Below, one piece after another: positions 1 to 5,019 of a stretch of DNA of 5,019 nt. The notes under the pieces were generated by a model. The model had not been told where the DNA came from. It was given only the letters and a program-made list of their open reading frames with translations, and did no database searches. Source of the DNA: Bacteroidota bacterium (GTDB lineage: Bacteria; Bacteroidota; Bacteroidia; Bacteroidales; P3); assembly GCA_030540495.1 (NCBI GenBank), contig JAUNWC010000143.1, forward strand, positions 1 through 5,019, in the 5' to 3' direction. Positions within the stretch are counted from its first letter, which is position 1; the number at the start of each line of letters is the position of its first letter. Made by a program: the position numbers and the translations under genes.

Positions 1-200
1 GCCTTGCCAAAAGCCTCTATAGTAAGGTCGTCTGCGTCCAAAGTATTGCGAGTCATTTTCATAAGCATATAATAAACTGGCTCCCTGTAAGTATCCAAAA
101 GGTCAGCGTATGCTTTTTGGTCTCCTTTTTCTCTTGCAAGTTGCACAAGTTCATAATCTCTTTGAGCTCTAAGAGTTAATTGTCTATTTGGCGCACTCAT
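1..200 (-). CDS. ECF-type RNA polymerase sigma factor, N-terminal part (runs off the left edge)
   Basis: Reading the minus strand from the ATG at 200-198 gives 66 complete codons, open at position 1. The visible part is sigma region 2. It has an acidic/basic helix (residues about 11-30, ending EKGDQKAYADLL), then the core-binding segment YREPVYYMLMKMT (about 38-50), then DADDLTIEAFGKA (about 55-67), the region 2.2 signature of Bacteroidota ECF sigma factors. Region 4 and the stop codon lie outside the window. It would bind core RNA polymerase and direct it to a subset of promoters; the target regulon cannot be told from this fragment. The start is chosen because it is the only in-frame ATG upstream of the conserved segment. 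There is no Shine-Dalgarno sequence, as is usual in this phylum. The gene is divergent from serA across 150 nt. No anti-sigma gene is visible. Confidence 0.88.
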   Translation of the reverse strand, partial: MSAPNRQLTLRAQRDYELVQLAREKGDQKAYADLLDTYREPVYYMLMKMTRNTLDADDLTIEAFGK

Positions 201-211
201 ATTTTTGATTT

Positions 212-243
212 CAAACCTAAAAAATTTGATATAATAACGCAAA
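212..243 (-). promoter_or_regulatory. Bacteroidota-type promoter of the sigma factor gene
   Basis: On the minus strand TTTG (243-240) is followed after 20 nt by TAGGTTTG (219-212), a full match to the phylum consensus TTTG-N(about 19-21)-TAnnTTTG. The -7 box ends only 11 nt before the ATG, so a start site at the usual distance would leave a very short leader, nearly leaderless. The consensus match is seen; promoter activity is inferred, and chance matches are easy in AT-rich DNA. Confidence 0.5.
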
Positions 244-350
244 AGTATTTTTATTATTGCATATATTTACAATAAAAAGAAATTGCAAACGTTATAAAGA
301 CATAAAAAAATAAATTTTATAGTTTAAAGATATAAAAACAAAATACGACA

Positions 351-1271
351 ATGACAAAAGTATTAGTAGCAACAGAGAAACCTTTTGCAAAGGTGGCTGT
401 TGATGGAATCAGAGAAATAGTAGAAAAAGCAGGATTTGAACTTGCTTTATTGGAAAAATACACAGATGTAGCAGAATTCTACAAAGCAGTAGAGGATGCT
501 GACGCATTGATAGTGCGTTCTGACAAAGTTACAAAAGAGGTTATAGACCATGCTAAGAAATTGAAAATAGTGGTTAGAGCCGGAGCAGGATTTGACAACC
601 TTGACCTTGAGGCTTGCACAAGCAAAGGTATAGTTGCAATGAATACACCAGGACAAAACTCCAATGCAGTAGCAGAGTTGGCTTTGGGCTTTATGATTTA
701 TATGGCAAGAACAAACTTTACCCCTGTGGCAGGTACTGAACTTTTGGGCAAACGTTTGGGTATTCATGCATATGGACATGTTGGCAGACTTGTTGCTATG
801 AAAGCCAAAGCCTTGGGTATGGAAATAATGGCTCTTGACCCATTTGTTCCTGCAGAGAAAATAGAGGCTGACGGAGTAAAGGTTGCTAAGGATGTTGAAG
901 ACCTGTATTCTTCTTGTGACTATGTTTCTTTGCACATACCTGCTAATGACCAAACAAAGAACTCCATTAACTATGCTCTTCTTAGCAAAATGCCAAAGGG
1001 TGCTTGCTTGGTAAATACAGCAAGAAAAGAAGTTATCAACGAGGCAGATATGGCAAAACTTTTGGCAGAAAGAGAAGACTTTAAATATATTACAGATATA
1101 GCAGCGGGCAATGATGCTGAGTTGAAAGCATTTGCTCCTCGTTATTTCTCTACCACTAAGAAAATGGGAGCACAAACCAAAGAGGCGAACATAAATGCAG
1201 GACTTGCAGCAGCAAGACAAATAGTTGATTTCATAGTAAATGGAGTAACTAAATTCCAAGTAAATAAATAA
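351..1271 (+). CDS. serA: D-3-phosphoglycerate dehydrogenase, short form without ACT domain, lysine-type active site
   Basis: Cytosolic NAD-dependent oxidation of 3-phosphoglycerate to 3-phosphohydroxypyruvate, the first step of serine synthesis. The 306-residue protein has the D-2-hydroxyacid dehydrogenase layout: N-terminal part of the substrate domain (1-100, with VVRAGAGFDNLDL at 74-86), the NAD-binding Rossmann domain (about 101-285), and a short C-terminal return. The length and the motifs NTPGQNSNAVAELALG (98-113) and KKMGAQTKEANINAG (270-284) resemble Bacteroides enzymes. The dinucleotide loop reads A140-Y-G142-H-V-G145, so the first Gly of GxGxxG is Ala. D163 sits where the ribose-binding Asp is expected. 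Catalytic Arg is R225 (NTAR). The usual catalytic His (TPHIG) aligns with K271, and the usual Glu position falls near N254/D255. There is no ACT or ASB domain, so classical serine feedback through an ACT domain is not expected. serC, often adjacent in Bacteroides, is absent here. No convincing promoter or Shine-Dalgarno sequence was found. Confidence 0.93.
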   Translation: MTKVLVATEKPFAKVAVDGIREIVEKAGFELALLEKYTDVAEFYKAVEDADALIVRSDKVTKEVIDHAKKLKIVVRAGAGFDNLDLEACTSKGIVAMNTPGQNSNAVAELALGFMIYMARTNFTPVAGTELLGKRLGIHAYGHVGRLVAMKAKALGMEIMALDPFVPAEKIEADGVKVAKDVEDLYSSCDYVSLHIPANDQTKNSINYALLSKMPKGACLVNTARKEVINEADMAKLLAEREDFKYITDIAAGNDAELKAFAPRYFSTTKKMGAQTKEANINAGLAAARQIVDFIVNGVTKFQVNK

Positions 1272-1296
1272 TAATTATTCTTAATAATACTAATTT

Positions 1297-1334
1297 AGAA
1301 GGGCAAAACACACATAGAAAAGTTTTGTCCTTCT
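1297..1334 (+). terminator. Terminator-like hairpin after serA
   Basis: Arms AGAAGGGCAAAAC (1297-1309) and GTTTTGTCCTTCT (1322-1334) pair over 13 bp with one G-U wobble, around a 12-nt loop. The hairpin begins 26 nt after the serA stop. The tail (TTATAA) is only weakly T-rich, so it may be a Rho-independent terminator of moderate strength or simply a 3' stabilising hairpin. It is the likely end of the serA transcript. Confidence 0.65.
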
Positions 1335-1350
1335 TTATAAACTGTGTTAT

Positions 1351-1390
1351 TATAAGTTGTAATAGGTTAGTATAAGTTATGATAAGTTAG
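1351..1390. repeat. Two tandem copies of a 20-nt unit
   Basis: Copies at 1351-1370 and 1371-1390 match at 17 of 20 positions. Both begin TATAAGTT and end GTTAG. All three differences are A/G transitions, as expected of a duplication that has drifted. Confidence 0.7.
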
Positions 1391-1506
1391 AATGGGAGGG
1401 CAATGCCACAGCCTGAGGTTGACCTATAAGGGCAAAGCCATTACTTTTTGTTATACGCTTATAAAGTCCTATAAAACAGCCAATGGCTGTAACTTATGCT
1501 AACTTA
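1363..1506. repeat. Long imperfect inverted repeat
   Basis: The left arm at 1363-1379 (TAGGTTAGTATAAGTTA) and right arm at 1490-1506 (TAACTTATGCTAACTTA) are complementary over 17 positions. The two non-Watson-Crick positions are both G-U compatible in RNA, and two further wobble pairs extend the stem inward. About 110 nt lie between the arms and hold the small GC-rich palindromes. The pairing is read directly from sequence; a function is not known. Confidence 0.65.
1476..1490. repeat. Perfect 6-bp hairpin ACAGCC-AAT-GGCTGT
   Basis: Six GC-rich base pairs surround an AAT loop. The left half ACAGCC also occurs at 1408-1413, and GCCATT at 1437-1442 is complementary to AATGGC at 1482-1487. The right arm therefore has at least three possible partners, which makes mutually exclusive folds possible if the region is transcribed. 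Confidence 0.55.
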
Positions 1507-1573
1507 AAATATGGGTTATACCTGTGTTTATAGAAAGTTAAGGAAAATTATAGGTAGAAAGAAAATAAAAATG

Positions 1574-1581
1574 TAACTTTG
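1574..1581 (+). promoter_or_regulatory. Bacteroidota -7 promoter box for aguBA
   Basis: TAACTTTG is a full TAnnTTTG match and continues as TTTGCA, the commonest extended form in this phylum. It lies 48 nt before the aguB ATG, giving an expected leader of roughly 40 nt. The -33 TTTG is not recognisable at the right distance (about 1550-1555). The box overlaps a short inverted repeat TTGC-ATTC-GCAA (1579-1590), possibly an operator or chance. Confidence 0.6.
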
Positions 1582-1629
1582 CATTCGCAATTTAATTTTT
1601 TTTGTATAAAGAAAAAGAAAGAACAATAG

Positions 1630-2487
1630 ATGAAGGTAAAAATTGGACTTGTGCAGATGTCTTGCACCAAAGATAGAAAAGCCAATATAGAAAAGGCTGT
1701 AAATAATATAAAAGAATTGGCAGAGAAAGGAGCAAATATCGTTTGTCTTCAAGAGTTATTCTCTTCTTTATATTTTTGCGAAACAGAGAATTATGATAAT
1801 TTTTCCTTAGCCGAGCAGATACCCGGAGCAACAACGGAAATGTTTTCTGATTTAGCAAAAGAATTAAATGTGGTAATAATAGCCTCTTTGTTTGAAAGAC
1901 AGATGGCAGGGGTGTATTATAATACCACAGCGGTTTTGGATGCAGATGGCAAGTATTTGGGCAAATACAGAAAAATGCATATACCTGACGACCCGGGCTA
2001 TTACGAAAAGTTTTATTTCACTCCGGGAGATTTGGGTTACAAAATGTTTCAAACCAAATTTGGCAATATAGGAGTGTTGATTTGTTGGGACCAGTGGTAT
2101 CCAGAGGCTTCTCGGCTTACGGCTTTGAAAGGAGCGGATATTCTTTTCTATCCTACAGCCATAGGTTGGGCAACTTCTCAAGACGAGGCTACCAACAAGG
2201 AGCAATATTATGCTTGGCAAACCATACAAAGAAGCCACGCCATAGCCAACGGAGTGCATACGGTGTCGGTTAATCGTACGGGTAGGGAAGGAGATATGCA
2301 ATTTTGGGGAGGAAGTTTTGTTTGCAACCCTTTTGGCACAATACTTTACGAAGCCTCGCATTTAAAGGAGGAAAACATTATTGTAGAAATAGACACTGAG
2401 CAAACTGAGAGTTATCGTATGCACTGGCCTTTTTACAGAGACCGCAGGGTAGATTCTTATTCGGAGATAAACAAAAAATATATTTAA
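1630..2487 (+). CDS. aguB: N-carbamoylputrescine amidohydrolase (nitrilase superfamily)
   Basis: Hydrolyses N-carbamoylputrescine to putrescine, CO2 and ammonia, the last step of the agmatine route to putrescine, in the cytosol. The 285 residues are a single carbon-nitrogen hydrolase domain, close to the family's usual 290-300. The Glu-Lys-Cys catalytic triad is complete: E42 in CLQELF, K115 in YRKMHIPDD, and nucleophile C152 in GVLICWDQWYPE. A further conserved Glu, E126 in PGYYEKFYF, is present. The segments YRKMHIPDDPGYYEKFYF and ICWDQWYPEASR, and HWPFYRDRRVDSY near the C-terminus, are typical of AguB within the superfamily, which separates it from generic omega-amidases. The ATG at 1630 begins directly at the first beta-strand (MKVKIGLVQM), so nothing is missing. 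Its stop is 3 nt before aguA, implying co-transcription and probably translational coupling. The functional pairing with aguA strongly supports the assignment. Confidence 0.95.
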   Translation: MKVKIGLVQMSCTKDRKANIEKAVNNIKELAEKGANIVCLQELFSSLYFCETENYDNFSLAEQIPGATTEMFSDLAKELNVVIIASLFERQMAGVYYNTTAVLDADGKYLGKYRKMHIPDDPGYYEKFYFTPGDLGYKMFQTKFGNIGVLICWDQWYPEASRLTALKGADILFYPTAIGWATSQDEATNKEQYYAWQTIQRSHAIANGVHTVSVNRTGREGDMQFWGGSFVCNPFGTILYEASHLKEENIIVEIDTEQTESYRMHWPFYRDRRVDSYSEINKKYI

Positions 2488-2490
2488 TCA

Positions 2491-3534
2491 ATGAAAAATA
2501 CAGATAATCAAACTCCTAAACAATTAAGTTTTCGCTTTCCTGCTGAATGGGAGAAACATATTGCCACTTGGTTATCTTATCCACATAAGGAGGCTTCTTG
2601 GCCGGGTAAGATAGAGAGTATTTTCCCTTTTTATAATTTGTTTATCAAGGAATTATCTGAGGTGGAAAAGGTACATATAAATGTAAATACCACAGAGCAA
2701 CAAGCCAAAATAACTCAGCAACTGAAAGAAAATGGCTCAAGGATGGAAAACCTTTGCTTTCATTTGTTTCCAACAAACGATGCTTGGATTAGAGACCATG
2801 GTCCGAGTTTTCTTGTAAGCAAAGAGGGTAAAAGGGCTTTGGTTAATTGGGAATATAATGCTTGGGGAGGCAAGTACGAATCTGATTTGGACAACCTTAT
2901 TCCAAAGAAAATAGGAGAGTATCTTGGATTGCCTGTCTTTGATGCAGGTATAGTTATGGAAGGAGGAAGCATTGATGTAAATGGCAAAGGCGACCTTATT
3001 ACTTCCAAATCTTGCTTGTTGAATCCAAATAGAAATCCTGAACTCTCGCAACAAGAAATAGAAACCAAACTTTATGATTACTATGGAGTGGAAAATGTTC
3101 TTTGGCTTGAGCAAGGAATAGAGGGCGATGATACGGACGGGCATGTGGATGATATGACGCGTTTTGTCAATGAGGATACTTTGATAACTATGGTAGAGGA
3201 GGATAAGCAAGATGAGAATTATATTCCTTTGCAAGAGAATCTAAAATTATTAAAAACTTTTAGACTATTAAATGGCAAACAGCCCAACATAGTGGAGATA
3301 AAAATGCCTAAACCTGTCTATTATCAAGAAGAGCGTTTGCCTGCTTCGTATGCCAATTTTTATATTTGTAACAAAAAAGTTATTGTCCCTATATACAAGT
3401 GTTCGCAAGACGACAAAGCAATATACTTACTTGAAGAAGTTTTTAAAGATAGGCAAATCATAGGTATAGATTCCACAGATATTATTTGGGGATTAGGCTC
3501 TTTCCATTGTCTTAGCCAACAAGAAATAGGATAA
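2491..3534 (+). CDS. aguA: Agmatine deiminase (agmatine iminohydrolase)
   Basis: Converts agmatine to N-carbamoylputrescine and ammonia, making the substrate of the upstream AguB. The 347 residues fit the peptidyl-arginine-deiminase/agmatine deiminase fold at normal family length. Visible motifs are FPAEWEKHIATWLSYPH (16-32), NDAWIRDHGPSF (96-107) with D97, W99, R101 and D102, then MEGGSIDVNG (156-165) with E157, GDDTDGHVDDMTRF (212-225) with H218 and D220, and the C-terminal GLGSFHCLSQQE (334-345) with nucleophile C340. The Asp-Glu-His-Asp-Cys catalytic set is therefore complete. The end is GLGSFHC rather than the GGGGIHC common in the family, a mild variation. The start follows the aguB stop after TCA. 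No signal peptide, so cytosolic. The gene for arginine decarboxylase, which makes agmatine, is not in the window. No terminator is seen before the following gene. Confidence 0.95.
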   Translation: MKNTDNQTPKQLSFRFPAEWEKHIATWLSYPHKEASWPGKIESIFPFYNLFIKELSEVEKVHINVNTTEQQAKITQQLKENGSRMENLCFHLFPTNDAWIRDHGPSFLVSKEGKRALVNWEYNAWGGKYESDLDNLIPKKIGEYLGLPVFDAGIVMEGGSIDVNGKGDLITSKSCLLNPNRNPELSQQEIETKLYDYYGVENVLWLEQGIEGDDTDGHVDDMTRFVNEDTLITMVEEDKQDENYIPLQENLKLLKTFRLLNGKQPNIVEIKMPKPVYYQEERLPASYANFYICNKKVIVPIYKCSQDDKAIYLLEEVFKDRQIIGIDSTDIIWGLGSFHCLSQQEIG

Positions 3535-3549
3535 AAGAAATAAAGAGAA

Positions 3550-5019
3550 ATGAAAAGAATACTTTTTTTATTGTTGTTTGTCTTGCTTTTAAGTACTTTT
3601 TCTAATGCTCAGACAACAGAGGAGCAATTGAGAAATTATGTTTCTTTCTTTGCTTCCAAAGAATTGAGAGGAAGAGAACCACAAAGTACTGAGGCAGAAA
3701 GAACATTGCAGTATATAAAAACGGAATTGGGAAAAGAGAACTTAGTGTGTAAGGATTTTTTCCTTGATGCAGATAGTCTTAAAAGAGAAGGTTATGAAGA
3801 CTATAAAGGTAAATACCATGCATTATACACTGTAATCGAGAGTAACTCTTCCAACAAGATAGATGAATATTTGGTAATAACTACTACTTACTCCGGATTT
3901 GGGGTAGATACCATACAAGGTTATGAAATAATAAAATATTCGGCAACAAGTTCCGCTTCTTCTACGGCTATAACTATGGAATTGGCTAAGAATCTGAATA
4001 AAGAGGCAAAGAATTTGAAACGAGGAATAATAGTAATTTTTGCTGAAGGAGAGTATAATATTCCTTTTGCCAACTATCTAAACAAAGACTATAATATAGT
4101 AGCAGGTTTTGATATAGATAGATTGGGATATCAAGCAAAAGACTCTTTGGGTAATTATAATGAAGAGGCATATAATATAGAATATAATTTATCTTCAAGA
4201 ATAAGGAATGCAAGCAAATTAGTAAATATGTTAGTTCTGAATGATTTGGATATAAATGCAAGAATTTATTCCTATTCGCATAAGAACACAAAGATACCTT
4301 TTTCTTTTATTTCCAATAATAATTATATAGATATATATCAAGATGTTGCCGATTCGGTGGATTATTTTATGATGAATAAACTAAGCACTCAAATACAGAG
4401 GGTTATAACAAATATAGATAATGCAGATTTAGAAATAGATAAATATAAGGCAAGTGTGAATAAGCAAGAAAGTATTTGGAGTAGTTTTGCCAACAAATAC
4501 GAGCATAAGAGTTATTTTGGTGTAAATATTATGCCTTTTGGTACTAATAGGCACGAATATCAAGAGGGTAATATGACGGGAAAGAGTGCTCGTGCTTTTT
4601 CAGTAGGAGTTTTCTATCGTTGGCAATTTTCTTCTACTTGGGCGTTGAAGTTGGATGCTAATTACGAACGCTTAAAAGCCAAAAGACACGAAGGCAAATA
4701 CTCGGCAAATGTTCTTTCAGTTCCTTTGTCATTGGTATTGACAACAGGAGGCAATGCTATGTGGGGTTTGGATGTTTATGCTGGAGCCTACTATGATTAT
4801 ATAATAAGAGGGAAACTAAATGGAGAGAAAATTTCTTTTGATGATTTCAAAAGAGAGGAATGGGGATTTCAATGGGGATTAGATGTGAGAGTTTATCGCT
4901 TTATAATAGGTCTTTATGCTAAAACCCCATGGAATAGCACCAATACTAAAACTTATAGGGAAAATAATAATCTTGGACGTATAAATGAATACACGCAATA
5001 TACCTTTAAATTAGGGTGG
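3550..5019 (+). CDS. Secreted protein: degenerate M28-peptidase-like domain fused to an outer-membrane beta-barrel (3' end cut by the window)
   Basis: An open frame of 490 codons reaches the right edge without a stop. Residues 1-20 are a signal peptide (short basic start, Leu-rich core, SNA cleavage before Q21; no lipobox). Residues about 24-290 align with M28 zinc peptidases: LRNYVSFFASKELRGREPQS (27-46) is the usual entry helix and RGRE turn, SATSSASSTAITMELA (131-146) matches GADDNASGVAALLELA, RGIIVIFAEGE (158-168) matches the strand before the EE pair, DIDRLGY (188-194) matches the NLDMIGR segment, and 250-273 matches the last His segment. Of the metal/catalytic set only E168 and D190 remain; the HYD, DD, second Glu and last His positions read T113-Y-S115, T133-S134, Y169 and probably Y263. 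Residues about 321-490 form some eight amphipathic strands with PorT/OMP_b-brl_2-like traits (VLSVPLSLVL, VYAGAYYDY), and the visible end TFKLGW resembles a terminal barrel strand, so few residues may be missing. ATG lies 15 nt after aguA, preceded by purine-rich AAAGAG, and is likely in the same operon. Role unknown. Confidence 0.8.
   Translation, partial: MKRILFLLLFVLLLSTFSNAQTTEEQLRNYVSFFASKELRGREPQSTEAERTLQYIKTELGKENLVCKDFFLDADSLKREGYEDYKGKYHALYTVIESNSSNKIDEYLVITTTYSGFGVDTIQGYEIIKYSATSSASSTAITMELAKNLNKEAKNLKRGIIVIFAEGEYNIPFANYLNKDYNIVAGFDIDRLGYQAKDSLGNYNEEAYNIEYNLSSRIRNASKLVNMLVLNDLDINARIYSYSHKNTKIPFSFISNNNYIDIYQDVADSVDYFMMNKLSTQIQRVITNIDNADLEIDKYKASVNKQESIWSSFANKYEHKSYFGVNIMPFGTNRHEYQEGNMTGKSARAFSVGVFYRWQFSSTWALKLDANYERLKAKRHEGKYSANVLSVPLSLVLTTGGNAMWGLDVYAGAYYDYIIRGKLNGEKISFDDFKREEWGFQWGLDVRVYRFIIGLYAKTPWNSTNTKTYRENNNLGRINEYTQYTFKLGW

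Larger units (their letters stand above)
1349..1521. other. Palindrome-rich intergenic element, possibly MITE- or REP-like
   Basis: This stretch within the 358-nt gap between serA and aguB has no plausible gene but is dense in repeats. It holds two tandem 20-nt units, a long imperfect inverted repeat, and three small GC-rich palindromes (GGC-AAT-GCC at 1399-1407, GGC-AAA-GCC at 1431-1439, ACAGCC-AAT-GGCTGT at 1476-1490). GTTATAC occurs at 1450-1456 and again at 1515-1521. The heptamer CTGTGTT lies just outside on both sides (1342-1348 and 1522-1528), as a target-site duplication would, although a 7-mer can recur by chance. There is no transposase. Its composition differs from the plain AT-rich spacers elsewhere in the window. 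Mobile origin is an inference. Confidence 0.4.

Noticed and set aside
226..253. A possible serA promoter (TTG at 226-228, TATTTTTA at 246-253)
   Set aside because: The spacing is short (17 nt) and the last base of the -7 box does not match. In such AT-rich DNA this is no better than chance.
447..1259. A 270-codon open frame antisense to serA
   Set aside because: It lies wholly within serA, its translation is rich in Cys, Ser, Phe and Tyr without any recognisable domain, and it is best explained as a shadow of the serA codon pattern.
1261..1629. A tRNA, small RNA or CRISPR array in the large spacer
   Set aside because: No cloverleaf or T-loop sequence is seen, and the repeats are only two imperfect tandem units without spacers. 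The hairpins are better described as a terminator and an intergenic repeat element.
1528..1858. Overlapping minus-strand open frames across the aguB start
   Set aside because: The hydrophobic, Phe/Leu-rich translations come from the complement of A-rich coding sequence and spacer. They cross the aguB promoter and show no start signals or domains.
2737..3234. Minus-strand open frame inside aguA
   Set aside because: It is a shadow of a gene with a full catalytic motif set on the plus strand, and shows no recognisable family.
3986..4291. Minus-strand open frame of 101 codons inside the M28-like/barrel gene
   Set aside because: It is antisense to the continuous 490-codon frame whose signal peptide and M28-like motifs are clear. 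Its Leu/Tyr-rich content reflects the complement of AT-rich codons.
3550..4420. Calling the last gene an active M28 zinc aminopeptidase
   Set aside because: The overall fold signature fits, but both His ligands, the bridging Asp and the second Glu appear substituted, so activity cannot be claimed.

Overview
The window looks like chromosomal DNA of a low-GC member of the Bacteroidota, probably Bacteroidales. Four things point there. The divergent sigma factor carries the TIEAFGKA signature typical of the phylum's ECF sigma factors. The phosphoglycerate dehydrogenase is of the short Bacteroides type. Upstream elements fit the Bacteroidota promoter consensus (TTTG, about 20 nt, TAnnTTTG), while Shine-Dalgarno sequences are absent or weak. 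The last gene encodes an 8-stranded outer-membrane barrel resembling the PorT/OMP_b-brl_2 type. ATA isoleucine codons are frequent, in keeping with an AT-rich genome.

Layout. 1-200 (minus): N-terminal part of an ECF sigma factor that runs off the left edge. 201-350: divergent intergenic region with a good promoter for the sigma factor and none clear for serA. 351-1271 (plus): serA, an ACT-less phosphoglycerate dehydrogenase with lysine in place of the catalytic histidine. 1272-1629: a 358-nt gene-free gap holding a terminator-like hairpin, a palindrome-rich repeat element that may be a MITE-like insertion, and a promoter just before the next gene. 1630-2487 aguB and 2491-3534 aguA (plus), 3 nt apart. 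3550-5019 (plus, open at the right edge): a secreted protein joining a degenerate M28-peptidase-like domain to an outer-membrane beta-barrel.

Function. AguA (agmatine deiminase) and AguB (N-carbamoylputrescine amidohydrolase) are consecutive steps turning agmatine into putrescine, so this is a compact polyamine module. The arginine decarboxylase that would supply agmatine is not in the window. SerA starts serine synthesis from 3-phosphoglycerate and here stands without serC. The third gene of the aguBA cluster follows by 15 nt with no terminator and is probably co-transcribed, but nothing in its sequence ties it to polyamines.

The most unusual item is that last gene. Its N-terminal half aligns along its length with M28 zinc aminopeptidases, yet most metal-ligand positions are substituted. 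That suggests a pseudo-peptidase displayed on, or tethered to, the outer membrane.
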